Assembly (NCBI RefSeq): GCF_001484765.1
Contig: NZ_KQ947385.1
Coordinates: 9,645 to 50,951 of the forward strand
DNA from: Entomohabitans teleogrylli
GTDB taxonomy: Bacteria > Pseudomonadota > Gammaproteobacteria > Enterobacterales > Enterobacteriaceae
DNA: 41,307 nt
Direction of reading: 5' to 3'
In this document: positions 18,931 to 29,389 of the stretch, in pieces
Layout of the letters: the number at the start of each line of letters is the position of its first letter
How positions within the stretch are numbered: position 1 is the first letter of the stretch
Position numbers and translations under genes: made by a program
Notes under the pieces: model-generated
Database searches by the model: none
Told to the model about the DNA's origin: nothing
The model's input: only the letters and a program-made list of their open reading frames with translations

Positions 18931-19290
18931 CCCGCAAGGGAAATCGCCGCTTCGCGGTCCCTTCCACTCCCGGCCTTATCCCGCGGACCGGGCATGACTC
19001 GACGTCCTGTCTCGGCATGCCCCCCCGGCGCCATCCGTGGCGCCGGGTCCTTGTCTGGCGGCCTTCGTTTCAGCGATTTCCAGCGGGGAAGCGAAAACCC
19101 ACGCTGTGATATCGCGTAATTCTGAAGTAATGGCGTGGCTGTGGCTTGTGGTCACGGTTGTGGTTGTTAGTCGGTCGCTGGCGTTATGTGCCTGCGCTAC
19201 TGGATGCTGTTGTGCAAATCTCAAGTAATAGCGTGGCTGTCACTCAGACATGGTGGTGGTTGAATGACAGTAGACGGGTATGCAGTGATC
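18931..19290. other. GC-rich, dyad-rich non-coding stretch after the array
   Basis: No supportable gene. Several strong inverted repeats occur, best the 10-bp stem CCCGGCGCCA (19024-19033) with its complement (19038-19047) and a TCCG loop. GGGCATG near 18990 and CATGCCC near 19016 also pair. Two related segments, GAAGTAATGGCGTGGCTGT near 19124 and CAAGTAATAGCGTGGCTGT near 19221, form an imperfect direct repeat about 98 bp apart. It may be a decayed mobile or repetitive element. Confidence 0.5.
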
Positions 19291-19300
19291 GTTGAAAAAA

Positions 19301-19324
19301 CCGCCTTCCGGTTACAGAAGGCGG
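19301..19324 (-). terminator. Intrinsic terminator of the cytochrome c peroxidase gene
   Basis: An 8-bp stem (CCGCCTTC with GAAGGCGG) with an 8-nt loop, ten bases after the ccp stop. On the minus strand it is followed by TTTTTTCAACG, a good U-tract. Confidence 0.85.
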
Positions 19325-19334
19325 CTTACGAGGT

Positions 19335-20726
19335 TTACTGAACAGGGTACGGCGTATATACGCCGGTCAGGCTCTCAAGGAATGCGACGATGTCGTTCAC
19401 ATCCTGCTGCGGCAGTTCGGTACCCACCTGGTGGCGCAGCATCAGTTTCACCGCTTCATCCAGTGTCTCTACGTCGCCGCGGTGGTAGTACGGCGCAGTC
19501 AGGGTCACGTTACGCAGCGTCGGGACTTTCTGGCGCAGACGATCGCGTACGTCCTCGGTCACATTCATACGACCAATATCTACGTCGGTCACTTCGCCGA
19601 AGTTAAAGTCCTTCTTCAGACCCAGCGGTTCAAACGAGCGGCCGCCGAGAATAATCCCGCCGTGGCAGGTGGCGCACTTGTTATCCTTAAACAACTGGTA
19701 ACCGCGCTTCTGCTGGGCGGTAATCGCGTTATCATCGCCGCGCAACCATTGGTCGAACGGAGAGTCCGGGGTTATCAGGGTCTTCTCAAATTCGGCGATA
19801 GCGTCGGTGATGGTGTCGCCGGTAAATCCTTCCGGGTACACCGCTGTAAAGTCGCGGCTGAGGATCTCATCCTGACTCAACTTACCGATGATTTCCTCCC
19901 AGGATTTGGAGGCCATCTCGATAGGGTTGAGCGGCGGCCCGCCAGCCTGCGCCTGCAGAGTTGGCGCGCGGCCATCCCAGAACTGCTCAATGTTGAACAC
20001 CGAGTTAAAGACCGTCGGCGCGTTGATCGGGCCTATCGCGCCGCCAACGCCGGTTGAGGTTTTCAGACCATCGACCCCGCCGGCGCCTAACTGATGGCAG
20101 TGGGCGCAGGAAATAGAGTTATCCCCGGACAGACGCGGATCGTGATACAGCCGGAACCCGAGGGCGACTTTGTCTTTATCGACCGGCAGCGACTTCGGAA
20201 TCGGCTGCACCGGCTCGTTGCGGTGCTGCGGCGCGGTGTCTTCACTGGTATAGAATTGTTCGCGCTGTTTGGCTATCCAGTCCATCAGCACCTTGTTTTC
20301 AGCTTCGTCCACGCTGCCAGCCCAGTGCAGGGCCACATAGCGGGTGGGCGGCATGGTTTGATTCTGCATCACCCATTCAATTTTGTTCAGGTCACTCTGC
20401 GGCGCCGGCTTGTCTTCGATCAGACTTTCCCGCACCGGGGTCAGGTTGAACGATTTGTAGCCGAGCTGGATATCATAATCCATCAACTGTTTTGCGATGG
20501 GGAAGGAGGCGTAAAACGGCAATTCGGCGGAGGGGGTATGGCAGTAATCACAACCTTTGTCCCGGAGAATACCGAGTACCTGGTTGTTCTGCGCCGAGGC
20601 GGAGGTTTGCATCGGAATTTTTGCCACGCGCTGTGTGTCGTAATACCACACGTAGCCTGCCAGCCCGAAATAACACAGTGCGCCGCCAGCAATGGCGATG
20701 GCTGTGAGTTTTGTTATTTTATTCAT
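19335..20726 (-). CDS. ccp: Membrane-anchored tri-heme cytochrome c peroxidase (YhjA/Ccp type)
   Basis: Reduces hydrogen peroxide to water in the periplasm with electrons from the quinol pool. It has 463 residues; E. coli YhjA has 465. One N-terminal hydrophobic segment (about residues 6-28, LTAIAIAGGALCYFGLAGYVW) acts as anchor or uncleaved signal. Three heme c motifs follow: CDYCH at 59-63, CAHCH near 210 and CATCH near 350. The extra N-terminal heme distinguishes this group from di-heme CcpA enzymes. FWDGRAPTLQAQAGGPP and RNVTLTAPYYHRG are typical of the peroxidase core. AGGGAA lies eight bases before the ATG. An FNR-like site is upstream, consistent with anaerobic peroxide respiration. 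In E. coli this gene is elsewhere on the chromosome. Confidence 0.93.
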   Translation of the reverse strand: MNKITKLTAIAIAGGALCYFGLAGYVWYYDTQRVAKIPMQTSASAQNNQVLGILRDKGCDYCHTPSAELPFYASFPIAKQLMDYDIQLGYKSFNLTPVRESLIEDKPAPQSDLNKIEWVMQNQTMPPTRYVALHWAGSVDEAENKVLMDWIAKQREQFYTSEDTAPQHRNEPVQPIPKSLPVDKDKVALGFRLYHDPRLSGDNSISCAHCHQLGAGGVDGLKTSTGVGGAIGPINAPTVFNSVFNIEQFWDGRAPTLQAQAGGPPLNPIEMASKSWEEIIGKLSQDEILSRDFTAVYPEGFTGDTITDAIAEFEKTLITPDSPFDQWLRGDDNAITAQQKRGYQLFKDNKCATCHGGIILGGRSFEPLGLKKDFNFGEVTDVDIGRMNVTEDVRDRLRQKVPTLRNVTLTAPYYHRGDVETLDEAVKLMLRHQVGTELPQQDVNDIVAFLESLTGVYTPYPVQ

Positions 20727-20816
20727 TGCGTCTTCCCTTCAGAGATATTGCTCACATTAATATTATTTAACCATGTGCTGCGGGCCTATAGTGCCGGGTT
20801 ATACCCTGGTCGGTTG

Positions 20817-20830
20817 TTGACCACCGTCAA
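20817..20830. promoter_or_regulatory. FNR-like site upstream of ccp
   Basis: TTGACCACCGTCAA is a perfect dyad close to the FNR consensus TTGAT-N4-ATCAA. It is centred 97 bp before the ccp start codon. A CACTAT -10 candidate on the minus strand (20792-20787) would put it near the usual class II position. E. coli yhjA is FNR-activated. Confidence 0.55.
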
Positions 20831-21172
20831 TGACAAAGACTGGCTTTCTCTATCGTTAAAATAGCTTTTGCCTATGATGGGGATTTCTTAAAAAACAACG
20901 CAATGGGAACGGAAGTAATATAACCGGTAAAAGGGTGATGGGGCGCAAATAAATAAGCCTTCTGGTCGCCTGGAGTAGCTAAAAAATTAACTTTTTGGCC
21001 TGCAGATAAGCGGAGTGAATATCATTCGTAATTTATAATAATTAACAATCACCACGCTGAGAGAAAATAAAAAACGTCGCACTGGTCACAGAATTCATTG
21101 CGGCTATCATCAATCAACGGCCTGGTGGATATTAATCCGTTATACCAGGCGCTGGAAATGTTCAGTGACGCA
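20831..21172. other. Non-coding gap between ccp and bglA
   Basis: An AT-rich stretch without a supportable gene. A dyad, CCTGGT (21121) with ACCAGG (21144), and several A/T runs are seen. Nothing else is recognisable. Confidence 0.4.
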
Positions 21173-21190
21173 GGGGCGCCGCGGCGCCCC
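21173..21190 (-). terminator. GC-rich palindrome after bglA
   Basis: GGGGCGCCG followed directly by its complement CGGCGCCCC, eight bases after the bglA stop. It has no T-tract, so it may act as a 3' stabiliser rather than a classical terminator. Confidence 0.4.
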
Positions 21191-21198
21191 GGAAAGGG

Positions 21199-22774
<1,576 letters not shown>

Positions 22775-22796
22775 ACGAAAAAAACGTAATGTTTTT

Positions 22797-23525
22797 TTAC
22801 GCCAGTTTTCTCGCCAGTTTACGTCCCAGGGTTTCCAGAATATAAATCACCGGAATCTGAGTAGTAATATCGTAGACGCCGCCAATACGGGTTTGGGGAA
22901 TATACCAGGAAATATTGAAATCAGCCAGTTTCGCCAGCGGCGAATTATCGTGGCTGGTGACGGAAAGCACTTTGCAGTGGTGCAGGCTGAACTGACTGGC
23001 GAAACGCAGGATCTCTTCGGTTTCACCGGAGACGGACAGCACGATCGCCAGCGCGTTTCTTGCCATATCGTTGGTGACCGGAAAATAAGGATCGTCGATG
23101 TGATTACTGAATTTCCCGACGTTGGAGAAAAATCGCGCGCCATATTTTGCCAGGGCGCCGGAGGTACCGGCGCCGACAAATATAATACGCTCGGATTGCA
23201 GAATGATCTCAACAGCCCGGTCGAGTAAATCCTCAAATTCGTCATTATTGACGCTTTTAAAGAAGCTCATAATTTCGCTGGCGCCGAAATGGCTGTGCTG
23301 CGGCTCATTTTGCTCCAGATATAATTTAAAGCGCACCCGGAATTCGGAATAGCCTTCGCAGCCCAGTTTACGACAAAAACGCAGCACGGTGGTGGTGGAT
23401 ACCTCTGCCGCCGCAGCCAGCTCGCGAATGGTCATATACATCACCTGGTCACGGTTTTTGATGATGTAGTTGTAGACCATCATTTCCAGAGCGTTCAGGC
23501 TGGCGATTGCGGAGTGGGTAAACAT
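22797..23525 (-). CDS. RpiR/MurR-family transcriptional regulator
   Basis: A 242-residue protein with an N-terminal HTH_6 domain (about 25-75, including MTIRELAAAAEVSTTTVLRFCRKLG) and a C-terminal SIS sugar-phosphate isomerase-like domain (about 105-235, with RIIFVGAGTSGALAKYGARF). Such proteins sense phosphosugars. Its position just upstream of bglA, 164 bp away on the same strand, suggests that it controls bglA in response to a phosphorylated glucoside or glucose-6-P. The start is uncertain: ATG at 23525 is 13 bases from AGGGAA, while GTG at 23531 has a spacing of seven and would add two residues. Family membership is clear; the target is inferred. Confidence 0.88.
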   Translation of the reverse strand: MFTHSAIASLNALEMMVYNYIIKNRDQVMYMTIRELAAAAEVSTTTVLRFCRKLGCEGYSEFRVRFKLYLEQNEPQHSHFGASEIMSFFKSVNNDEFEDLLDRAVEIILQSERIIFVGAGTSGALAKYGARFFSNVGKFSNHIDDPYFPVTNDMARNALAIVLSVSGETEEILRFASQFSLHHCKVLSVTSHDNSPLAKLADFNISWYIPQTRIGGVYDITTQIPVIYILETLGRKLARKLA

Positions 23526-23602
23526 CGACACGTGTGGGTTCCCTTTATGCTGTATGGGCTCAGCCCGGGATAAGGACTGAGCGCAGTGTATCAGATACGA
23601 TT

Positions 23603-24199
23603 TTAGCGCAACCAACCTTTTTCCCGGGCGACATGCAGTTGCTGCTGCACATGCTGCCAGAGCGCCGGGAAAACCTCGCCGACGCTGGCGTTGCGGGTCA
23701 ATACCTGTTCCAGCGAGATCTGGTTCTCCTGCCAGCTCTGCCCCTGGTTGTGGAGGTTCTGAATCACCGGCAGCAGGCGATCGATAGCGCTGGCGAAGCG
23801 GGCATCGGCGCTGATTCCCGCCTCATACTCCTGCCACAGTTGCAGAAATACCTCACCCTGCGGCGCTGGCAGCAGACCAAACAGACGCCGGGCGGCGGCG
23901 GCCTCCTGCAGGGCGATGGCTTCACGGCCCGCCAAATCGTAGACCAGCACGTCGCCGACGTCGATTTCCACAATGTCGTGCAATAACGCCATCTGAATGA
24001 CGCGTTGAATATCGACGCCCGCCGGCGCCCACGGGGCAAGGCTGAAAGCCGCCATGGCGAAATGCCAACTGTGCTCGGCGGAATTCTCCAGCCGGCCATG
24101 GTTCAGCAGACGGGTACGCCGCTCCACCCGTTTAAGTTTATCCAGCTCCATCAGGAACGAAATCGTCTGCTGTAATGCCTCGCCCGGCAGTGGTGACAT
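23603..24199 (-). CDS. HD-domain phosphohydrolase (YfbR/HDDC2-like 5'-deoxynucleotidase)
   Basis: A 198-residue cytoplasmic protein of the HD superfamily. Metal ligands are visible: His43 in SAEHSWH, His74-Asp75 in LLHDIVEIDVGD, and a later Asp in ASAIDRLLPVI. The order resembles YfbR/HDDC2 5'-deoxynucleotidases, which dephosphorylate deoxynucleoside monophosphates, but the substrate cannot be read from sequence. The start at 24199 follows AAGGAG; the frame extending to 24307 is not supported. It precedes the RpiR-type gene by 77 bp on the same strand, so HD-rpiR-bglA may be co-transcribed, and it is divergent from trhA. It is not the E. coli neighbour at this place. Confidence 0.85.
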   Translation of the reverse strand: MSPLPGEALQQTISFLMELDKLKRVERRTRLLNHGRLENSAEHSWHFAMAAFSLAPWAPAGVDIQRVIQMALLHDIVEIDVGDVLVYDLAGREAIALQEAAAARRLFGLLPAPQGEVFLQLWQEYEAGISADARFASAIDRLLPVIQNLHNQGQSWQENQISLEQVLTRNASVGEVFPALWQHVQQQLHVAREKGWLR

Positions 24200-24417
24200 G
24201 GTTAACTCCTTCAATCGGTTAGTGACGGGATTATACCCGGCATTGCCGCAGGCTGCCGATGTGTGTTGATGAGGGATGTCCAGGGAGCGCGGTGAGGGGC
24301 CGATCACAGGTTACATCAGGTCACATAATTTTTTTTAGCTAACAGGTGTTCACTGAAATCATTCTCAGTTAGGCTATCGGTGCTGCTACATTTTTGTTCG
24401 CTTCCTGGGGGAGCTTT

Positions 24418-25158
24418 ATGGTTACTGAATCACCATCACAAAAAATCATTCCGCTTGCGCAGGATGGCGCATCTGTGCAGGGAGAGACGGCCCGGAAACG
24501 CGGCCTGAAAGACAATCAGTATCTTGCCAAAGGGTATTCGCTGGCTGAGGAGATAGCCAACAGTATCAGCCACGGTATTGGCCTGGTGTTCGGGATTGTC
24601 GGACTGGTACTGTTGCTGGTTCAGGCGGCGGACGCCAACGCCAGCGCAATGGCGATCACCAGCTATAGCCTGTACGGCGGCAGTATGATTCTGCTGTTTC
24701 TCGCCTCCACGCTGTATCACGCCATTCCCCATGAGAAGGCGAAACGCTGGCTGAAGAAGTTCGATCACTGCGCGATTTACCTGCTGATCGCCGGCACTTA
24801 CACGCCATTTTTACTGGTGGGGCTCGATTCGCCGCTGGCCAGAGGGTTGATGATTGTTATCTGGAGCCTGGCGCTGCTCGGTATTCTGTTCAAACTTACC
24901 GTGGCGCATCGGTTTAAGGTGCTGTCGCTGGTCACCTATTTGACCATGGGTTGGCTGTCGCTGATTGTTATCTACCAGTTGGCGGTGAAGCTCTCTCCCG
25001 GCGGCGTTACCCTGCTGGCGGTGGGAGGTATCGTCTATTCGCTGGGGGTGATCTTTTATGTCAGTAAGCGTATCCCCTTTAACCACGCCATCTGGCACGG
25101 CTTTGTGCTGGGGGGCAGTGTCTGCCACTTCCTGGCGATTTACCTGTATGTCAGGTAA
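24418..25158 (+). CDS. trhA: Hemolysin III family membrane protein TrhA (YqfA)
   Basis: An inner-membrane protein of the PAQR/hemolysin III family with seven predicted transmembrane helices from about residue 45 onward, implicated in membrane energetics and lipid homeostasis. Conserved metal-site motifs are [27 protein letters not shown] and [16 protein letters not shown]. It has 246 residues from the ATG at 24418 with GGGGGAG upstream. E. coli YqfA is 219, so this one has a longer polar N-terminus (about 30 residues before [11 protein letters not shown]). ATG at 24394 is less well placed. It converges with ygfZ. Confidence 0.9.
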   Translation: MVTESPSQKIIPLAQDGASVQGETARKRGLKDNQYLAKGYSLAEEIANSISHGIGLVFGIVGLVLLLVQAADANASAMAITSYSLYGGSMILLFLASTLYHAIPHEKAKRWLKKFDHCAIYLLIAGTYTPFLLVGLDSPLARGLMIVIWSLALLGILFKLTVAHRFKVLSLVTYLTMGWLSLIVIYQLAVKLSPGGVTLLAVGGIVYSLGVIFYVSKRIPFNHAIWHGFVLGGSVCHFLAIYLYVR

Positions 25159-25173
25159 TCAGAAAATCACCAG

Positions 25174-25202
25174 GCCCCGGAAACGGCGCTTGTCGCCGGG
25201 GC
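25174..25202. terminator. Hairpin between convergent trhA and ygfZ
   Basis: A 7-bp stem GCCCCGG/CCGGGGC with a further inner pairing (CGGCG/CGCCG-like). A second, weaker dyad, TTCCCGC/GCGGGGAA, follows at about 25209-25227. The region has no T-tract. Confidence 0.45.
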
Positions 25203-25233
25203 TGAATAGTTCCCGCTATCGCGGGGAATGGGC

Positions 25234-26223
25234 TCAGGCGCTCTCTTCCAGTGAATAAGGCAGCGGCATAATCGCCAGCGTACCGCCCGCGTCGTCGCGT
25301 ACCCGGAAGACGCTGGCGGGTTCCATGTCGTTGTTCATGACCACCTGCACCCGCAGTGTGGCGTCATCCAGCCGTACGGCGGCCAGAACCGTACCTGTGC
25401 GTCGCCAGTTATCGCCCATCTGCAGCTCCAGATCCTCCCCGGCCTGCGGCACCCGCCCGGCGTTGCCGACCAGTGTCCACAGCGCGCGTTTATTGGCGCC
25501 GCGGAATTTGGCCCGCGCGACCATCTCCTGGCCGGTATAGCAGCCCTTTTTAAAGCTGATACCGCCCAGTGCCTGGAGATTAGTGGCCTGGGGAATGAAC
25601 TGGGCGCTGGTCGGCGCGTCGATAACCGGTAGCCCGCCTTCAATATCCAGCGCCAGCCACTGATCGCTATTGTTCAGGGCGGCTTTATCGCGCAGCCCTT
25701 CAACCAGCGTCCGGGCGTTTTGCGCGTCAGTGATAATCAAAAAACGCTCTTCAGGCAGATCAAACCACAGCAGGGTGGTAGCGCCGTCGCGGGTTAGCGG
25801 GTTCTGCGCATCCGGCAGGTTGCTATAGATGACGCTCAACGCGGCGCGGGCCTGGAAACCCGCCAGACCCAACAGCACCGCGTCGTCGTCGGCGGCGATG
25901 GCCACTTTGGAAAACACCGCGTATTTTTTCAGCTCGGTCAACTGTGCATCGCGTACGCTGCGGCGTTCGAGCCACGCAAAGCCTTCGCCATGATGGAACA
26001 GGCGCAGGTTACTCCACATTTTGCCTTTGGCGTCGCAGTGGGCTACCAGCAGATGCTGGTTGTCCGCCAGTTGGGCAACATCGGCGGTCACCTGTCCCTG
26101 CAGATATTTTTCGCTGTCCGCGCCGCTGATTGTGGCGAGGGCCCAGTCTTCAAGAGAGATAAGCGTCAGCGGTAGCCGGGCGGCAGCCTCGGGCTGGCGT
26201 GGAGGGAAGGGAGTGAATGCCAT
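25234..26223 (-). CDS. ygfZ: tRNA-modifying/Fe-S cluster protein YgfZ
   Basis: A folate-binding protein related to GcvT that supports Fe-S enzymes such as MiaB and the activity of succinate dehydrogenase. It has 329 residues from the ATG at 26223 (E. coli 326); the longer frame to 26298 is unsupported. The N-terminus [10 protein letters not shown] matches E. coli. The hallmark motif [17 protein letters not shown], with its functional cysteine, is near residue 225. It is divergent from sdhE across 214 bp, and its link to Fe-S and succinate dehydrogenase chemistry fits that neighbour. Confidence 0.96.
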   Translation of the reverse strand: MAFTPFPPRQPEAAARLPLTLISLEDWALATISGADSEKYLQGQVTADVAQLADNQHLLVAHCDAKGKMWSNLRLFHHGEGFAWLERRSVRDAQLTELKKYAVFSKVAIAADDDAVLLGLAGFQARAALSVIYSNLPDAQNPLTRDGATTLLWFDLPEERFLIITDAQNARTLVEGLRDKAALNNSDQWLALDIEGGLPVIDAPTSAQFIPQATNLQALGGISFKKGCYTGQEMVARAKFRGANKRALWTLVGNAGRVPQAGEDLELQMGDNWRRTGTVLAAVRLDDATLRVQVVMNNDMEPASVFRVRDDAGGTLAIMPLPYSLEESA

Positions 26224-26437
26224 ATCAGAGTCCTGGTTTTTGGTTAAGCGCCTGGTCGTTATAGAGCCTAATGGTAAAAGAGCCGTCCGCCATTGCAAGC
26301 CCCGACAGCGACGATTTGTGCCCTTTGGCGTCTGTGCCGCGGTTTAGCACCCATTGCCGACGGTAACATTGTTATCCTGCGCGTGAAAACACGTTACACT
26401 ATCACCCATCGCCCTGGACTGTAACAGGAAGGAAACT

Positions 26438-26704
26438 ATGGATATCAATAATAAAGCCCGTATTCACTGGGCCTGCCGCCGCGGCATGCGCGAACTGGAT
26501 ATTTCCATTATGCCGTTCTTCGAATACGAATATGACACTCTCACCGATGATGATAAACGGCTGTTTATCCGGCTACTGGAGTGTGACGATCCCGATCTGT
26601 TCAACTGGCTGATGAACCACGGTAAGCCTGAGGACGCCGGACTTCAGCGTATGGTGCAACTGATTCAACAGCGGAACCGGGATCGTGGTCCTGTGGCAAT
26701 CTGA
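26438..26704 (+). CDS. sdhE: FAD assembly factor SdhE
   Basis: Promotes covalent attachment of FAD to SdhA and FrdA in the cytoplasm. It has 88 residues, the E. coli size, with the family motif RGMRELD (RGxxE) at about residues 15-21 and a five-helix fold typical of DUF339/Sdh5. GGAAGGAAAC is upstream. Its 3' end overlaps the start of cptA by 20 bp. Confidence 0.97.
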   Translation: MDINNKARIHWACRRGMRELDISIMPFFEYEYDTLTDDDKRLFIRLLECDDPDLFNWLMNHGKPEDAGLQRMVQLIQQRNRDRGPVAI

Positions 26705-27086
26705 TTTACGGGTATCGTGGCGCTCCCAGTGGTTGTCGCTGCTGATCCACGGCGTGCTGGCGGGCGCTATTTTGCTGGCGCCGTGGCCCATGACCTGGAC
26801 GCTTATCTGGCTGTTACTGCTGTCGCTGGTGGTGTTTGATTGCGTGCGCAGTCAGCGGCGCATTCATGCGCGCCAGGGGGAGATCAAACTGCTGCAGCAA
26901 AAGCGCATTAAGTGGCAGGGGAGAGAGTGGCAAATGGTCGGTAACCCGTGGATGTTGCAGAGCGGTATTTTGCTGCGCCTGAAGCGCGCCGATCGCCGCC
27001 GCTACCAGCACCTGTGGCTGGCGGCGGACAGTATGGGTAAACGCGAGTGGCGCGAGCTGCGTCAGTTGCTCATACGAGACTCCTGA
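26685..27086 (+). CDS. cptA: Inner-membrane protein CptA/YgfX
   Basis: A 133-residue inner-membrane protein (DUF1434), described in E. coli as the toxin YgfX that acts on MreB/FtsZ, with SdhE/YgfY proposed as its antitoxin. In other species it is linked to flavinylation. Two adjacent transmembrane segments lie at about 17-36 and 38-55, followed by a basic cytoplasmic domain ending [17 protein letters not shown]. Its start lies inside the end of sdhE (20-bp overlap), so it is translationally coupled. The toxin-antitoxin role is debated. Confidence 0.93.
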   Translation: MVLWQSDLRVSWRSQWLSLLIHGVLAGAILLAPWPMTWTLIWLLLLSLVVFDCVRSQRRIHARQGEIKLLQQKRIKWQGREWQMVGNPWMLQSGILLRLKRADRRRYQHLWLAADSMGKREWRELRQLLIRDS

Positions 27087-27089
27087 TAC

Positions 27090-27611
27090 TCAGGAGAACT
27101 GCTGGGCCATTTCGTCAAGAATTTGTTCGCACCAGGCCTCAATGCGCGGGTCGCTCAGGTCATACTGGTTAGTTTCATCCAGCGCCAGGCCGACAAACAG
27201 TTGGCCGTCGGCGATGACGGGTTTCTGGCTGGTGAATTCATAGCCTTGCGTCGGCCAGTAGCCGATAAATTTCACTCCCAGCGGCGCGAGCTTATCGTGC
27301 AACATACCCAGCGCGTCAAGGAACCATTCGCCATAGCCCATCTGATCGCCCATGCCGTACAGCGCTACGATTTTATCTTTCAGGTTCAGGGTATCGAGGC
27401 GCTCCCAGCACGCTTCCCAGTCCTCCTGAAGTTCGCCAAAATCCCAGGTCGGGATGCCGAGGATCAGCACGTCGTACTGCTCCATCAGCGTGGGGGCGTC
27501 ATCTTTCAGGTTGTGCAGCGTTACCAGCTCATTGCCGATGATGTCGCGAATTTTTTCCGCCGCCATTTCGGTGTAGCAGGTACTGGAACCGTAAAAAAGA
27601 CCAATCTTCAT
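27090..27611 (-). CDS. fldB: Flavodoxin 2
   Basis: A long-chain flavodoxin that binds FMN and transfers electrons in the cytoplasm. It has 173 residues, as in E. coli FldB. The phosphate loop is GSSTCYTE at residues 9-16, and FMN-ring contacts are around GIPTWDFGE (Trp) and [15 protein letters not shown] (Tyr). In E. coli it is SoxRS-inducible. It lies convergent to cptA with three bases between stop codons and divergent from xerD. Confidence 0.96.
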   Translation of the reverse strand: MKIGLFYGSSTCYTEMAAEKIRDIIGNELVTLHNLKDDAPTLMEQYDVLILGIPTWDFGELQEDWEACWERLDTLNLKDKIVALYGMGDQMGYGEWFLDALGMLHDKLAPLGVKFIGYWPTQGYEFTSQKPVIADGQLFVGLALDETNQYDLSDPRIEAWCEQILDEMAQQFS

Positions 27612-27745
27612 AGTGAATAAAACTCAATTTTGATTCGGCGTGCGGGTCAGTGTACCAGATCGGCGCCGCAATCAGGCATAATGACCGTTCCTGTCGCGTT
27701 CGGCGCGAATGGGCAGGAGCAGGTATTGAACACAGTGAGGCGCGT

Positions 27746-28642
27746 GTGGAACAGGATTTAGCCCGCATTGAACAATTTCTTGATACCCTTTGGCTGGAGC
27801 GCAATCTGGCTGAAAATACGCTCAACGCCTACCGCCGCGACCTGAAGATGACCGCGGAGTGGCTGCACCACCGCGGGCAGGATTTATTGCGTGTCGGGTC
27901 GGATGATTTACAGGCGCTGCTTGCCGAGCGGGTGGAAGGTGGTTATAAAGCCACCAGCTCCGCGCGTCTGCTCAGCGCGCTGCGCCGGCTGTTTCAGTAT
28001 CTGTATCACGAAAAACTGCGCGATAACGATCCGAGCGCGCTGCTGGCGTCGCCAAAGCTGCCGCAGCGGTTGCCGAAGGATCTCAGTGAAGCGCAGGTCG
28101 AGCGTCTGCTACAGGCGCCGGTTGTCGATCAGCCGGTTGAGCTGCGCGATAAGGCGATGCTGGAACTACTGTATGCAACCGGGCTGCGCGTCTCTGAGCT
28201 GGTGGGGCTGACTATCAGCGACATCAGTCTGCGCCAGGGCGTGGTGCGGGTAATTGGTAAAGGGAACAAGGAACGGCTGGTGCCGCTGGGGGAAGAGGCG
28301 GTCTGGTGGCTGGAAAATTACCTGACCCACGGGCGGCCCTGGCTGTTGAACGGCCAGACCAGCGATGTGCTGTTTCCCAGCAACCGCGCCCGGCAGATGA
28401 CCCGCCAGACGTTCTGGTACCGCATTAAGCACTATGCGCTGCTGGCGGGGATTGATGCTGAAAAATTATCGCCCCATGTGCTGCGCCATGCCTTCGCCAC
28501 CCATTTGCTCAATCACGGCGCGGATTTGCGGGTGGTGCAGATGCTGCTGGGGCACAGCGATTTATCGACAACCCAGATTTATACCCATGTCGCCACTGAA
28601 CGTTTACGTCAGTTACATCAACAGCACCACCCACGGGCGTGA
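27746..28642 (+). CDS. xerD: Site-specific tyrosine recombinase XerD
   Basis: Works with XerC at dif to resolve chromosome dimers under FtsK control. The GTG at 27746 gives 298 residues, exactly the E. coli length, with GAGG five bases before it; the longer frame from 27650 is unsupported. The N-terminal core-binding SAM-like domain is followed by the catalytic domain. Its residues are Arg148 (ATGLRVSEL), Lys in GKGNKERLVP, His244 and Arg247 (HVLRHAFATHLL), His270 (LGHSDLSTTQ) and nucleophile Tyr279 (IYTHV). It begins xerD-dsbC-recJ. Confidence 0.97.
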   Translation: MEQDLARIEQFLDTLWLERNLAENTLNAYRRDLKMTAEWLHHRGQDLLRVGSDDLQALLAERVEGGYKATSSARLLSALRRLFQYLYHEKLRDNDPSALLASPKLPQRLPKDLSEAQVERLLQAPVVDQPVELRDKAMLELLYATGLRVSELVGLTISDISLRQGVVRVIGKGNKERLVPLGEEAVWWLENYLTHGRPWLLNGQTSDVLFPSNRARQMTRQTFWYRIKHYALLAGIDAEKLSPHVLRHAFATHLLNHGADLRVVQMLLGHSDLSTTQIYTHVATERLRQLHQQHHPRA

Positions 28643-28669
28643 GTGCCGGATATTCAGAAAGGAAATACG

Positions 28670-29386
28670 ATGAAGAAAGGTTTTTGGCTGCTCTCCCTCC
28701 TGGCAGCGACGGCGGCGGGATTCGCTCACGCAGATGACGCCGCGGTGAAACAGTCTCTGGCGAAGCTGGGGATCCAGAACGCAGAGATACAAACGGCGCC
28801 GGTGGCCGGTATGAAAACCGTGTTGACCGAGAGCGGCGTACTTTATGTGACCGAAGACGGCAAACATATTATCCAGGGGCCGATGTACGATGTCAGCGGC
28901 GCACAGCCTGTCAATGTGACTAACCAGTTGCTGCTGGGTAAGCTGAAAGCCCTGGAAAATGAAATGATCGTATATAAAGCGGCGGACGAGAAACACGTTA
29001 TCACCGTCTTTACCGATACCACTTGCGGCTACTGCCACAAACTCCACGAGCAGATGAAAGATTACAACGCGCTGGGGATTACCATACGTTATCTGGCGTT
29101 CCCGCGTCAGGGCGTGCAGAGCCAGGCAGAGAAAGACATGCGCGCCATCTGGTGCGCCAAAGATCGCAATGCGGCTTTTGATACGGCCGTGAAAGGCGGT
29201 GAAGTGGCGGCGGCAAACTGTGCTATCGATCTGACCAAACACTATACGCTGGGCGTGCAGTTCGGCGTTCAGGGTACGCCAGCGATGGTGCTGGGCAACG
29301 GGACGCTGATCCCGGGCTATCAGGGCCCGAAAGAGCTGAAGGCGTTTCTTGACGCGCACCAGAAAATGAGCGCGGGTGGTCAGTAA
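28670..29386 (+). CDS. dsbC: Thiol:disulfide interchange protein DsbC
   Basis: A periplasmic homodimeric disulfide isomerase kept reduced by DsbD. It has 238 residues (E. coli 236), with a signal peptide MKKGFWLLSLLAATAAG ending AHA before DDAAVKQ. An N-terminal dimerisation domain is followed by a thioredoxin fold with the active site TCGYCHK. The structural disulfide is IWCAKDR with AAANCAID. The cis-Pro is in QGTPAMV. AGGAAA precedes the ATG at 28670. It is 27 bp after xerD and 3 bp before recJ. Confidence 0.97.
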   Translation: MKKGFWLLSLLAATAAGFAHADDAAVKQSLAKLGIQNAEIQTAPVAGMKTVLTESGVLYVTEDGKHIIQGPMYDVSGAQPVNVTNQLLLGKLKALENEMIVYKAADEKHVITVFTDTTCGYCHKLHEQMKDYNALGITIRYLAFPRQGVQSQAEKDMRAIWCAKDRNAAFDTAVKGGEVAAANCAIDLTKHYTLGVQFGVQGTPAMVLGNGTLIPGYQGPKELKAFLDAHQKMSAGGQ

Positions 29387-29389
29387 CGG

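Noticed and set aside
18864..19109. 81-codon open frame at the end of the array
   Set aside because: It begins inside a tandem repeat unit and runs through strong hairpins; no homology or ribosome site.
21068..21198. Coding-like segment reading INGLVDINPLYQALEMFSD before the bglA end
   Set aside because: It has no start, no ribosome site, a stop just upstream and a GC palindrome within it; I could not link it to any protein family.
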